Assembly (NCBI GenBank): GCA_950106755.1
Contig: OX467082.1
Location: 17,422,001-17,486,000, forward strand
DNA: 64,000 nt
Origin: Climacium dendroides
Lineage: Eukaryota > Streptophyta > Bryopsida > Hypnales > Climaciaceae
Direction of reading: 5' to 3'
Part shown: positions 1 to 13,000 of the stretch, in pieces
Layout: the number at the start of each line of letters is the position of its first letter
How positions within the stretch are numbered: position 1 is the first letter of the stretch
The notes under the pieces: model-generated
Databases searched by the model: none
Seen by the model: only the letters and a program-made list of their open reading frames with translations
What the model was told of the DNA's origin: nothing
Position numbers and translations under genes: made by a program

Positions 1-59
1 GCATGAAGAGATTCTTTATCATTCTTTGGCTAGAAAATGTCCTCCTTGTCCTTTATGGG

Positions 60-190
60 TTAAACAAGATCTCCCCTTTTCATGTTAAATTCTGCAGATG
101 AATAGTTGCACTTTTATCCTACACAAGGATTCTATGTCATTCATTGACTAAAAGATGGTTGTGGTGTTGTTTATGGGTTAAAATGTTTGG
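60..190 (+). repeat. Interspersed repeat A, copy 1
   Basis: This stretch shares an ordered run of short blocks with 2935-3105 (same strand) and with the reverse complement of about 31555-31690. The blocks include AGATCTCCCC/AGACCTCCC, GATGAATAGTTGCACTT and ATTCT.TGTCAT.CAT. Copies are diverged, so this is an old dispersed repeat. No protein is encoded and its class is unknown. Confidence 0.5.
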
Positions 191-2934
191 GAAACCCAAT
201 TGAAATTGATCTTCTTGAGCCCTCCACCCCAATCACATCCTTCAAAAAATTGCATCCAGAAGACTTATTAGTATGGGTAATACCTGATGGCCAATGCAAA
301 CTATTCATTCTAGACAGAAAATAAAGCATACAAGCTGACACTTAACTTAGCATGTAAAATCATGGAAACTGGAGTCAGAAAACAGTTTTAAACCAATATT
401 TCATTATATTGGGATGGTTATGGACATTGAAAATTGCAACATTCATCTACAATGAGCTCTAAAAACTAGGACTGGAATAGATTTATATTGTGGGGTGCAC
501 ACCTTGAAAAATGTCAAAGTAGCAGACGAAATTCCATGAATTTAACCCCGTAAAAATCATTCTTTTCAGAACCAAGGTAGGAGGCTTGAATCATGAGCGG
601 ACATTTAGAATCGTCCTGTAGAACTATCATAAATAGTGTAGAGAGTTTCAAAAATGGATCACAGTTCGTTCAATGCGGTTTCTGCTTTTTAATTGTGTTA
701 TCAAATCTCTTTGAGTAAAATATATATTCATGTAAGGCCAAAATAAATGAAAGCATGATGTGGATCATTCTCTAAGAGCTAAAATTTTAGAAACATCCTA
801 AGTTTGAAGTGCTCCATTCAAAGGCTAATTTTGATTGAAGATTGGTCAAGTTTATGAGCACCAATAGCTACCTACGCACCTTTCATTTTGAAAATTCATG
901 GTTAATTCATTCTAAGTTAAAAAATTACAATTTAAATTGTCAACTAATTGTTTCTCTTTTCTCTTTCTATCAAAAATATGTGAAAAATGTTTCACTCTAC
1001 TAATTTTCCTATAGAGGTTCATTATCCCTTAGATGGTTGGTTTATGAGCCTCCTACCTTATGTGAATCATTTGGTACTTGTATTAAAAATGATAGTTTTG
1101 GAGTGTTTTGACTATGTTTTCACCAAAAATGCTCCAAAACTGTCATTTCTAGTAGTACCAAATTTTAGAAAAAAAAACCAATATTTTTAGACGCATGTAA
1201 CCATAGGATATTGTAGTATGCTAGTTTGAGAAGAGGTGTTTTCACACCGTTGATTGCAAAATATTACCATTTGAAGTTAAAAATCATTTTTGGGGCCTTG
1301 CCAAAAATCGAGCAGCTGCACTTTAGGAGGTCACATTTCTATGTAAAAATGTCCCAAATGGTGGTGCTCATATATATTCATTTCTTCAAGGCAAGTTGTC
1401 TACATGCTTGAAAAATTTCAAATCATTTGGAATTGTACAACATATGGGAAAAATATAGTAAATAGAAAGAAGTAGAGAATGATTTAAAATAGTTAATTGT
1501 TGAGAATTTATTTATAGAATTGAAAAATATCAATCCCAATGGTTGTAAGGTTGTAATAAATAATGTACATTTTATAATTTAATTTTTTCAGAAAATATTC
1601 AAAAATAAATTAAATTAAGGACTTCAAAGTTTATTTTAGAGTGGAGAATTCATAACTGCATGCAAACTAAAACTCTTTGTAACTTTCATCTCATGAATCA
1701 AAATGGAATGACTTTTATGCTTTGTAACGGAATTTCATTTGTTTGAAAAATTAAAAAAATGGAATGATTCAAAACTTTCCACATATATATAAATCTAGAA
1801 ATCCAATTTTTATTTTTATTTCTTAAGAAAATATTTTTTAAAGAATTTTTGGGGTTGCTCATTGTAGAATGAATATAATTTAGTGGGAATTTTTGCAATG
1901 TGCATTTTTAATTTTGGAGTGATAGTTCTAATCTTTTAGCCTATTGGATGTAAATAGGAGTGCTAATTTGGTGTTATAGTTAGCCTAGTTGGACTTATGT
2001 TTGGTGAAAGATAGTCAGGTTACCAAAGTTAGGATTGTCACATGGAATGGGATGTAAAGAGTTGTGTGTTTTCCTAGTATTGGAAAGTTGCATTGGAGTT
2101 GGAATGGTGAGGAGGGAGTAGTATTTAGGCTTCATTCAAGTTGGTATTGTCATCCATTTTAAGAGAGTTGAGTGTGTGTCCCAACCAAATAGGTTGTGTA
2201 ATTTCTTTTATTTTGGAGAGTTTATGAGATAATGGAGTGTGAGTTATGGGAATGGTGTTGAGAAATTTAACATGTTAGCGGAATAAGTATGATGGGATGT
2301 TGAACTTGTGGATTAAGAAAATTGTAAAACTTTAATCGGTGATATGTTCACCAATTTGGATTAAATAATGTATAAATCTTTGTAACTGAATTGGTCTTTT
2401 TGTGATGTATATGGATGTTTGTGATTGTAGAAATTGATTGAAATTATAAAGGAATGATTTGTAAGCCTAACTGGAGGTTATGTGTGTAAATTGGTTGTCT
2501 GAGTCTTAATGTGATGAGTAAGTGTAAATTGTGGTTTTAGTGTATGAGTGTAGTGTGATTGTAGTAACATTTTTGGCTATGGAATTCCAAGTTGGGTTAT
2601 TGAATTTAAGTCAAGATATTTTGATTTTTGAAATTGAACCTATTAGCATAAATTTCCTACTTGACCATCTCCCCTGGAACCAACTTATTATACTAAAAGA
2701 ATAATATTTGAGTAGGTCATTATTCTCCTTCAATATTCACGTTGCTCATTGAACACTGAAAATTACATATCATGCAATAACTTTTTAACCATGTAGTCAA
2801 AAGCTATGAAAATTGTTGGGCCTTAAAAAACCTTCATCCACATGTTGTGTGAAAATTCCAAATAAAAAAATAAAAATTCCATTCATAGTAAGCTATCCAA
2901 AATCACTATGTTGCCTAAGAATGAAATTTTGGCA

Positions 2935-3105
2935 TTTAGAGGTTAAAAAAATCCAAGAGCTCTCATTGGAGGTTAAACTACTAAGCAAGACCTCCCTTTT
3001 TCACACAAAATTCCAAGGATGAACATCTGCACTTCTATCCTATGTAGAAAGATTCTTTGTCATCCATCAAACACTTAGTGTCGGCGATGTCCTTCTAGGG
3101 TTAAA
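2935..3105 (+). repeat. Interspersed repeat A, copy 2
   Basis: This copy has the same block order as 60-190: a GAGGTTAAAC start, then GACCTCCCTTTTTCA, GGATGAACATCTGCACTTCTA, GATTCTTTGTCATCCATC, and a tail ACACTTAGTGTC. The tail also occurs near 31590 on the minus strand. Confidence 0.5.
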
Positions 3106-3639
3106 AAAATAGACTTTATAAACTTTGAGCTTGGTATCAATGTGGCCAATCATAGAGTGATTGGTTTTTGTGCAAATGTATTAAGGAGGCAACCCATTTT
3201 TGACCACCTAAGCAGATACATATATCTCCAAGGCAAGTTTCAACAGTGGAGAAATTTTTTCATGTGTAGAAATAGCATTTATAAGGTTTCTATAATTTTT
3301 CAAATTTTTATTTCTCAAAAAATAATTATTATAATGTTTTAATTAAAGATTTTGTTCCACCTATATTTCAATATTTGTTATATAGACCTTCCTATTTTCC
3401 AATCAAGGGTTGGTTGCAAAATCCAACAAGGGTTGATTGCAATATTGAGAGTCTTGTAACCAATCATATTGTGCCACAAATGATTTGGGAATTGTGCCAT
3501 AATTAATCATTGTTGATTATCTCTTACACAAACTTATATGACTCTACGATTAATACCAAAATGGATCGTCGTCTAGGAATGGGATGCCTTCCATACTTCA
3601 AATTGAACTAGTGTGCCTTGTATTGTTGCCACAATCAAA

Positions 3640-3830
3640 AGAAAAATTAATTTACTCAAAAATAACTTTGAAACTCAATAACTTTCACACCGTAGATCCA
3701 AATGCCACAAATCTAAGCCTATGCACCTCTCCTCGCTTAGGGCTTTCCGACGATACTAAGCACACGACCAGGAGACTCACAGTCGAGGAGATCTCACTAT
3801 AACAAACAAAACAAAAACAAAAACATCCTA
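3640..3830 (-). repeat. Interspersed repeat B, single-unit copy
   Basis: The reverse complement matches 31930-32110. Both have a (T)TTTG-type run, then a GAGATCT segment, a GGAAAGCCCT segment, a GAGGAG..GTGCA block, a block around TTCG/TGGC, and finally GTGTGAAAGTTAT. Translated frames look alike in the two copies only because the DNA is shared. The unit resembles plant retroelement debris, but no coding domain is present. Confidence 0.55.
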
Positions 3831-4086
3831 TCTTAATGGATGGATGACCAAATGTCAAGACCACTGGCACCCTTATGTTAAAGAAACATCTTAAAGTAAC
3901 CACTTTCAGGTACTTGGGTCCAGGGGTTTCTTGTGTCATAATTTGCTCAGAAGCAACCAAAAGAGATTTAAAGCAATAATTGGTGAGAGATTCCCCTTTT
4001 TCTCATGATGAAATTTAGGAGTTGCTTAAAAGGGGTGGAACATTATCACTACTTTTGGATCAGTAAACACTGTAAGTTGTAGTAGT

Positions 4087-4394
4087 TGAATAAATGATTT
4101 TATTGCTCATATTTTGGATGGTTCATCCATGCCCATGGACAGAAATAACTTCATTGCTCCAGTGAAGATTCTTATCTACAGTGCTTAAGATGAATGGATT
4201 CCTTTGGAACTTGACGTTTTCTATGAACAAGCTCTGTCTGTCAAGACCATTGATGTCATGTACCCTTCTGCTTTCGGAAAGCAATTCAACGCTGAAGATG
4301 CTGTGAAAGTAAACTTTAGTCAGAAGATGTGGTTTAGAAGGAATCCTTTTTCTGTTGTTGAGAATGACCTTCTTGGTTATCAACAATCCTAGCC
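4087..4394 (+). pseudogene. Broken fragment of an unrecognised protein gene
   Basis: One reading frame continues from about 4087 to a stop near 4390, interrupted by TGA at 4087 and TAA at 4186. After the second stop it encodes about 67 residues with ordinary protein composition, including DEWIPLELDVFYEQAL, MYPSAFGKQFNAEDAVKVNF and KMWFRRNPFSVVENDL. Mixed codons and balanced residues set it apart from the A/T noise around it. I do not recognise the family. No splice context is convincing, so it may be a retained exon or a fragment carried by a mobile element. Confidence 0.45.
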
Positions 4395-4852
4395 TACTGA
4401 AGCATGTAACTTATTGGGCTCACACACACACTTTCAGCTCATACCCAGTCAAAGTTTTTTCTTTGCGCATTCTTCTCCTGCAATTGCTTGTTGTTGCTGT
4501 CATCCAGGGCTCCTTTTCTTTTCATTTCTTTATGAAGTGCAAAAGTGGCGATATAAAATGTTACGGTGGTGCTCCAAATTTCAGCATTCTATCCATACAT
4601 CGGATAGAAAATAGCACATTCACACATATCACATCTCTTTAATCCTATTTTCATCCACACTTGGGGGCGATTTCATCCAAGTTTTTTTTTTAATATGAAT
4701 TTTTTTGGTGAAAACCTCATGATTTTTTTGCCATTTTTAAGCCAAATTATTTTTTCTAGTACAATTTCGCACAAGAAAGCCAAATAAAAAAGCCATGCTA
4801 TCATTTATTGTTGCTCGTTATTGGTATTAATTGTCTACTAAATATAATTTGC

Positions 4853-5021
4853 AAATTTTGAATTCATATTTACAATCAAAGATTCCAAATTAACTAGGGG
4901 AGATCAACGACATATCCTAAACACAACACAAAATAGGGGGCTTTTTGTTTACTTTTACCCTGGAGAATACAAAATTCACCTTGCTAGTCTAACTTTGTGC
5001 GATGGGTTTAGTATCCTACGG
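4853..5021 (+). repeat. Interspersed repeat C, copy 1
   Basis: The reverse complement of about 15245-15370 matches this segment in order: TTTTGAATTCATATTT, CCAAATTAA, ACACA..AC(A)AAATAG, GATGGGTTTAG and ATCCTACG. Here it ends directly against the MITE at 5024-5161. Confidence 0.5.
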
Positions 5022-5023
5022 CA

Positions 5024-5161
5024 TAAGGTAAGTGAGCCCATTGTGGGCAAAATTATATTGTTTAGTGGTGTACATTCAAATTTTAAAATGTACACTACTA
5101 CAATAATTTTGTTTGCAATGGACTTGCTCCCATTTTGTCCACGATGGACTCACATACCTTA
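5024..5161. mobile_element. Foldback MITE, copy 1
   Basis: The ends are inverted repeats. The left end begins TAAGGTAAGTGAGCCCATTG and the right end reads as its reverse complement with a few mismatches, ending ACTCACATACCTTA. The outer TA on each side would fit a TA target duplication, as in Tc1/mariner-derived MITEs. It is 138 bp and noncoding. The inner arms are shared with 14866-15025. Confidence 0.6.
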
Positions 5162-8100
5162 TGTAGTCAAGGATGACCAAGGTAACTAACTCCACTTGTG
5201 ATACAATTTTTGACATGTCCCTTGAGATGAGAAAAAAAAATACCAATTGAAAATTTTATTTTCCTATCAAGTGTGAATTTGCTATGACATTTTAGAAGTA
5301 TGGTGCCCTAGAGATGATAATTCCACTTGTTCATCCCCAAACCAACAAAGTGTACATCAATAATGATCATCTTGCATGGACACAATAGGGCCTTCTATAG
5401 AGACAAGTTACACCAAACAAGACCAAAGGTTTATTTGAACTCTTAAAGCATGAATGGGATGATAAATAGTTTGTAGTTGAAGCATGTTTTACACTTAGGC
5501 TAAGGTCCATGACAATCTCCATGCATAAAAAGTCCACTTGACATTCTACATAATTAAAGTAGATAATAGTTTTATGGTTTCTAAAATCCTTTTTTTCCAC
5601 TTTTTAAAGTAGATTGAGCAAAATTTGAAGGAAAACCTATTGCCTTAAATATTACAATTGTATGTTTTCTATTTGATTTCTTACTATATCTTAATTAATA
5701 GTTCTAAAACCAAATTTGTACATTCTTCTAGGATTCAATTGGGTTATACCAACACCAAACAGAATACTATTATACACTTTTTCAAGCCTTTTATCTTTTC
5801 ATAGTCACATCCAACAAAATATATTACTATTCAATTTAAGCATACCTTTACTAATGTCATTGTCATTGATGTCAATGCATCCATCTGTTAAAGTAGATAG
5901 AGTCATTTTTCTTTCTTTGGAATCTATATTTAGATCTTGACTAATGAATCATTTATAAGAAACACTTGTACTATTTGTTGCATTTTTCTATCTTTACAAA
6001 TTGGTACTATCAATACTATTATTGTATTTCAATTATTATTTCCTAACTAAGTCAATAAATCTAGACTGCTCCTTGGTTTGGGGAAGGTTAGGCATGTGTT
6101 TCCTTTCCATTTGTTACTTCAACAAATGAAATTTATTTTTCATCCTTTTTTTTCTTCAAGATGTTTCTCATGGTCTCAACAAAATATTTCAAAGTATTTA
6201 GAATTGTGCTTCAATAATACTAAGGCACAGATTGTAATTTTTCTTAGAAATGGCGAGTCCCAATGGAATTAAAAAAAAAGTGGAGCTATGGTTTACATAT
6301 TTTTTAGTGACCATTGTTGTGAAACTCCTAAGAAGACATTGTCATAAAGGATTGTCAAATTTGTAGTAATTCATGAACCGCTAGAACCTTTGGATCAAGA
6401 ACCTTATCAAGCAAGAGCCTAAGGCATTTGCAAAGCTATTTAATTTCGGAAATCCTTTTATAAAGAAGGATAAAAGAGTCATGAGATGAGTCTATAGAAG
6501 TTTCATTTTTTTTTAAAGGCACTCAAAAGCATTGAAATGCCTAGTGTGACAAACCTTTAGAAGTACTATTCTACAATAATTCTTTTGATAAAAAGCTATT
6601 CCAAAAACATGGTAGAACTACACTCTACATTTGTGTAGCCTTGGTAAAATTTTCATGGCAATTCAAGTAGAACTCCAAAAATTATGTATCCAAATCCAAT
6701 CGACTTACAACATGACACAAAATGGTTAAATATTTTATTTCTTTAGCCTTAATGGTCACTTAAATAGCCATTCAAAACCATTACAAGTTTTAATGAGCAA
6801 TCAATGGAAGTTGAAGCATTTTGAACTTCCAAGATGTCCATTCAAGGGGAGTCAAATAGCATGTATAGATATCCAATGCTTTCAACTTTGAAAATTCACA
6901 ATGCTTTATACATAATAGTACCAAAATAATACCTATGTGTTAGAAACTCACAAAACAACTTGGGAGGGTGAATTTCTCTTGAGATTGTTTTTGAACTAAT
7001 TAAAAGTAAATTAGAATTTGACCATAAGAGATCACAAAACCAATAAAAGTGGCACTTTTGATGCTTGCCCTTTAAAATAGGAGATCCATGAAGTGACCAT
7101 TCATTTATTGATTCATAATTTTGAAGGAATTTGACTTCTTGAATAATCTTTTAGTAAAAAAAATCTTTAAATTGGCATCTAATTCAAGTAGTTTCATTTT
7201 TTTAAACTTTTGTAGAATTAAATATAAAACTTCAAGTTGGAATCACATAAGGCTCTAATTCCTAAGATAGCTAGCATCTATTGGGTGGATGATGGATATT
7301 TGCAAGAGCTTGCTATGGAACCTACAAGAAATTGATGACATACATTCAAGTATGTTGAAAAAACAATTTTTATTTATTTTTTAATGAGGCAACTATTGTG
7401 GTCACTTGATGCTTCATGCTTATTGAACAAGTGTTTTTGAATGAGTTTATGTAGGAATAGAAAGAAAAAAAACTTACAAAAATGAAGATTTGATGTCAAG
7501 ATTCTTTTCACTTCATAATTTATTTTGCCAAAAAAGCTCGAAATCTTCATCCATTATCCACTAAAGACCAACTAATTTAATTACATTTTTAAATAATGAG
7601 GTTGGATTCCCTTCTCTAGAGCATCACTTATTTGTAATACAGTGAAAATCATTCTTTCTCATTGGCTCACAATGCACAACAACCTTCCTTTCAAGATTTT
7701 CTATGGTAAAGCAAAGGTACCCTTGTCTTGGAGCTCAGGAATATTACTCCCTCTGTCTTTAAATAAATATACTTTTTCCAAATTAAATTTGGAATTAGCT
7801 CTCTACAACTTAATGAACAACAATTGAACCTAGTTCAAACACCCTGAAGCAAAAGAATCAACAAATACCATGTTCTAGAGACTATAGAGCAATTCAATCC
7901 TTGCAAAGGGAATTGAAATGCAACCTCTAACCAACCAAAGGCAAAAAATTCACCCTACAACTATGCAAAAACTACTACTAACAAATCTCTTGTTGAGAAT
8001 TTCCTTGATATGAATCACAAGACATTGTCAAAATTGAATACAGAGGACATCAATGGACATCACTGTACCACAATTGCTTAGAGAATGATCAAAATTAATA

Positions 8101-8280
8101 CCACTAAAGCAGTTCCAAGAAAGGAAAAAAAAAATTGTCGATTTTGCCGCCTATTTTCAACACATGTCGCTTCACTGTTGACTTCCGTTCTTTCACACCT
8201 AGTGGGAGTTCGTTGAAGAAAGCAATATGTACTTGTGTGGTAGAAATTTGTTGTTTGAGTTAGTCCATAGAGAAGCAAAG
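5162..8280. other. AT-rich intergenic DNA
   Basis: I see no gene, RNA gene or well-formed repeat in this stretch. It ends at a run of about ten C residues at 8281-8290. A block of about 35 bp near 8212-8250 recurs, diverged, near 8430-8470 (TTGAAGAAAGCAA.ATGTACT...GTGGTAGA), a local duplication upstream of the glycosyltransferase promoter. Confidence 0.5.
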
Positions 8281-8499
8281 CCCCCCCCCCACTTTGGAGT
8301 ATTTTATAAGTTCAAGAGTACAGTTTCTTGTGCTGACTTCTCAAAGCCAATCATAGGAACTTAAGTGAATAAACTCTTCATTTTTGTATGTCAACCCCAG
8401 ATTTTCGCTCATTTGACAAATGCAATTGGTACATTGAAGAAAGCAACATGTACTGCAGTGGTAGAGCCTTCTCTTCCAGCCCAGAACGAGGTCGCTTTA

Positions 8500-9115
8500 T
8501 GGACTTTCTCTTCCTCGAACAAGATGTACGACAAAACTTGCTTCCCCCTCCTTCGGCCACGTGTCTGCACCCGGAATTCGTGCACCTACTTCCACGTCCC
8601 CAGCTCACACCTCCGGAATGCACTCCAGACGAATGGAATCAACATGAAGGGCTGAAAAAACATGCCAGGCACACTAATAAATGGCACACTAATAAATGAC
8701 GACCCGTGCCACGACGTCCACTAAATTTCCCAAACGTAGATTCCAGACCCGAAAATCAACCCACCCACGCACATCCCGTAATCCCCTTCCCCGAAATCAA
8801 CCCCATGGGCACATTCTCACCCCGCCACGAAATCTCCCCCATGCGCACATTTCACCACTCTAAAACCCCGCGCAGGGTTTTCAGGTCCCACCCGGCCCGG
8901 CCCGGCCCGGCACCGGCTGCGACGAGCGACCTTCTCCGCGTTCGCCAGCATCGGCGATGGCGCGCGCTCATCGCAAACAGCTTGCGTCACCGCCCGCTCA
9001 GTCTCCACTGAGTCCACTCTTTCAAGCCCCTCTTCCTTTTTCCTGTTTTTTTTTTCTAATCTCCAGATTCAGTCTGCCATCTCCAGTCCGACAGTCCCAG
9101 AGCCACTGACATCAG
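8500..9115 (+). promoter_or_regulatory. GC-rich promoter and 5' leader of the GT14 gene
   Basis: Base composition switches from AT-rich to C/G-rich at about 8500 and back after about 9110, as expected for a plant promoter/first-exon island. It holds a G-box (CACGTG) at 8558-8563. It also has a short tandem duplication near 8795-8855, where GAAATC..CCCCATG.GCACATT occurs twice, and CCCGG repeats near 8890-8912. The first exon probably ends at 9115, where ATCAG is followed by a GTGAG donor. I see no clear TATA box, and the start of transcription is not visible. Confidence 0.55.
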
Positions 9116-10050
9116 GTGAGATCCCCCAAAGTCTAGATAACTTTTTGAGTTGCCTCATGTCGTCAGTCGCGCGCATGTCTAGATTCGTGCCAGTTGCGCA
9201 GTTTCGTTCCGGAATTCTACCTTTCGTGCCTCCCGGAAGTGGGGATTCATTCGCACCCGAGAGTTCCAGTCATTTGGGTGCGCGGATCCAGGTGCGCTTT
9301 CGTGTGGAGATTTGTCGTGACGGTTGGGATCTTTGGAATCTGTGATCTTGGAAATCAGCAAGCGAGGATTTCCTCGGGAGCTTCTAACTAGACTCCCAGA
9401 TTCTCCGTGATGAGGATGCTAACTTGGCCGGTGTAACAAAACTACTGATGAGCTAGAGCTGGGCACTTGAAGTGCAGTGTCCGGAGCGCAGTCGCTACAG
9501 AGTATTCCACTAGACTTGTAAAGTGGAGGTTCGCATGTGTTGAAGAACAACTTTTTTAAAGAAATGATCTTTCGAGGTTCTTCGGGGATCTGTCCAAGTC
9601 TTTCTGGGATCCAGCTGTCATTGCAATTTTGGGAAAGAATATTGTGGAATTTTCGTTGATTTTTGTTGAATGTTTTAGGGGTGGGATTTGCTTACTACTT
9701 TTTTTGTTGAAACGGAAGCCAGGTTGGGAAATTCTCAGCTCTGGGATACAAACCTAATTGTGAATTTGCGCATGTTCTGTTCTGGAGACTTGGAAGTAGA
9801 GAATCTCATGTGTTAACGCTTTACAGTATATCGAGGTCCTTCCGAGATCTAACTGCCATTGCGATTTTTTAGAAAGAATTCTAGACTTAAGGTTGATTTT
9901 AGTTGAATGTTTGTTTTCGGGGTGGGATTCGCTAGCTTTTGTGGTATGTAGAAACTGAAGCCAGGTTGTTTGGGGAAATCCCCAGTTCTGGGATGCAAAC
10001 CTAATTGTGAATTTGCTCATGTTTTGTCCTTAAGATTCCGTGTCCAGACA
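9116..10050 (+). other. 5'-UTR intron of the GT14 gene, with internal duplication
   Basis: A GTGAG donor follows 9115, and acceptor AGs occur at 10033-10034 and 10050-10051, just before the ATG at 10059. The intron contains two diverged copies of about 200 bp, near 9590-9785 and 9838-10030, offset by about 247 bp. Shared blocks include TTGTTGAATGTTT/TAGTTGAATGTTT, GGGTGGGATT, GAAGCCAGGTTG and AACCTAATTGTGAATTTG. Long leader introns in plants often raise expression; any such role here is inference. Confidence 0.55.
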
Positions 10051-10058
10051 GGGAAGCC

Positions 10059-13000
10059 ATGAAGAAGAAATCTTTTGGTTTCTCGCGGTGGAGATGGAGA
10101 TCCGGAGGATATTCGTTATTAGGTTTAGCGCTGGTGATGGTTGCGTTAGTGAAACTTCAAGCGGATCGTGAGAAAGCCGGTTCGAGTTCCTTACAAAGTA
10201 GAGACCCTTTGAAACCGAAGCTGGCATTTCTGTTTCTGGCTCGGCATGTTATGCCTCTAGATATTCTCTGGGAGCATTTCTTTGAGGTACGTGCGTACTT
10301 GGGGTGCATGCCTTTCGACTGTGAGGATAGCTAAATTTTCTTTAGAAATGACTTGAAAGGATGATAATTTGTAGGTTTATAACTTTTATTTTGGGGGGGG
10401 GGGAGGGGAAGGGGAAGAATTTCAGTGGATTTTACGGATTCTAATTAAGATTTCGTGGCGCTTGGGAAATGATCTCAGGAAGCTCGACAAGGCGATTTTA
10501 ATATATATATTCATGCTAGACCTGGGTATGTTTATACTTATGAAAACACCAAGTGCCGGGCGTTTGTCAATCGGCAGCTGGAAAGTTCTATCCAGGTATG
10601 ATCACCAAATCCCTACATGAATTTATTAAAACGGAGTTTGCAGATCATTATTAGTGATCATAGGGATTAGGGAACCCTATTTCTATTGAAAGGTTAGTGG
10701 TCAATTAACCTCAAATCAGCTCTTCAAAGTTCAAATTGTGGAACATGAACAGAGTGCTTAGAGCTATGATTCGTTCAAATGACTTCTTGTTTATCCAAAC
10801 TAATACTTGAATCTTGAAAAGACAACATTCCTTTATGAACAATTTGATGAATTTGAGGTTAACAATGTATTTGTTCAAAGGACAATGTATGACCAATTTG
10901 ATGAATTTGAGGTAAATAATGTATTTGTTCAAAAAGATATAAGCAAACATGTTTAAGAATTTCAAAAATGGATTCCAGTGTATACAATGCTTACAAGAAT
11001 GTGAGAAGGGGTCATGGTTGTTGTGCAGGTATTATGGGGAGAGTCGAGCATGATCCAGGCAGAGCGACTCTTGTTAACAGAAGCTTTGAAGGACCCATTG
11101 AATGAGCGTTTCTTTCTTCTATCTGACAGGTAAAATTGTGACCAATCTTTTGTTGCAAACTTAAATAGTGATTTATATTGCATTTGGGGCAGCTTAGGGG
11201 GAGTCTCGGGTATTTTCTTCTTCAATTGCGTGAATGAATGGTGACAGGGAAAAGTGCAAGAGATTAGGGATGCAGTTCAAGCAAGTTTGCTGAAATCTGC
11301 TGGAACTCCCATATTGAAAGTAATGGACTAGATAATGCCTGAGAGCTGGGAGGCTCGAGAGTATTATGGGACATAATGCCAAGTCTAATAGTTCATTACA
11401 AACAATCGTATCTATACTTTTTGAAAATCTAAGGGTATAGGAAAAGGGACTACGTTATGAGTCATAACGCCTATCTGACTATCGAATGGAATGGTGACAA
11501 ATCTGGTGTTTGAAAGCCGGACTTGGTATTATGGCATGAGAATTAGAAAGATCTCTTTGAGATATACTAATTAGTTGAAAACATGACTGTTTTTCTAGTT
11601 AGTGGTTGATTCTTGGAATTTCTCTGTGGTTTGCTGCAGTTGTATACCTCTATACAATTTTGACTACGTCTACAATTATGTAATGACATCTCCGAAGAGC
11701 TTTGTAGACAGGTAATTTGGTGGTTTGCTTCCCATCTGTTTTCATATCGGTTATTTCTCTGATCAAGTTCAGCTAGCTGTAGCTTCAATCTCCCATTCAA
11801 TTTTAATTTCAAGGATTCTCAAACTGAGGATGTTGCCTTGGCTTGGAAAAACCAGTTTTGTGGATCACTCGGATGAGCAGTACAATAGCGACATGGAAAC
11901 CGTTATCCCGCCCGATAAGTGGCGGAAAGGATCTCAGGTACTTCATAGCAACCCTTAAATCAATAGATTATGATTGTATAATTTGTTAAAATGGCGTGTT
12001 TCAATGTGCCAAATTTTGTGTATAGAACGTGGAGCTTTAGAAACTAGGCTTGGTGTAAGTTTGATGTTCCAGATTGGCGACTGTGGAGAAATGCCAAACT
12101 CTTTAAAAAATTTCCATTTTTGCTAAATTTGACAATGAAATCAACTACTGTAGATGGCAAGGCACCATAAGGACAAATCGTGTTATCTTCGGGGTAATTA
12201 TTGGATAATTGTATGTTATGTTTGTTTCTCTCATGGATGATGAAAACGTTGCTGGATGTATGATAGTGGTTTACCTTGACGCGGAAGCATGCCGAGGCTA
12301 TTGTAGAAGATTCTGAAGTGTATCCAGTTTTTATTGAGCATTGCAAGGTTTGTAACTTCGCACACACTTTTGTAATTATAACTCCTCTGTTGAGTTTGAT
12401 TTTTCCACTGTTTTAACTTGTTTTCCATTTTGGGGGGGTGCTTATACCCCTACTCCCAATGGCAAATCCATTTCAAATTAATGCATGTAGAAAAGTACTC
12501 ATGTTGGAAATTTCATCTCATTCTTTTCATGATTTTTTTATTTTTAAAAATTTTAAACTGTGCACTTACAATCACTTTGCCACTATAGTCACAGAATTAA
12601 TTGTGGATAAATGGGTGAAATGAATGGTTGCAGAAGCCCGAGCCTGTACCAAAGAATTGGACCGACAACACTTTGGTTAGACCCGTTTCCTAGTTCTTTG
12701 CTCAAGTGAAAAGAGGGGGCTTAGGATGCAGTAGTTTTGACAATGCAATCAATATTTCCCTGCATCATATTCCTCGCCGTGTACATGCTATTTCCTTTGT
12801 GATTTTCTGCAGGATTATTTTCTAATGATGATTCTCGTTTTGAGGGGTACAGAAAGTTGGGGCAAAGAAGCCTCACACTTGTATACCTGATGAGCATTAC
12901 ATTCAAACTATGTTTGCAGTAAGTATGTTGTTATTTCCTATCTAGATGTGGCTTAGGGTTCCTTTTGTAATGAAAAAAAAAAGGTTTTGGCTTGAGTTCT

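Larger units (their letters stand above)
1..3600. other. AT-rich intergenic DNA
   Basis: No gene is supported here. Open frames are short, rich in Phe, Lys, Ile and Asn, and lack splice or domain support. Two copies of an interspersed repeat (about 60-190 and 2935-3105) are annotated separately. The rest is low-complexity A/T sequence in which I see nothing further. Confidence 0.6.

Noticed and set aside
8388..8699. 103-codon open frame upstream of the GT14 promoter
   Set aside because: It overlaps open frames in other phases and on the other strand, crosses the G-box region and shows no domain. It probably reflects promoter-island composition.
10170..10190. GGTTCGAGTTCC, resembling a tRNA box B
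   Set aside because: It lies inside the first coding exon of the GT14 gene and has no matching box A or cloverleaf around it.
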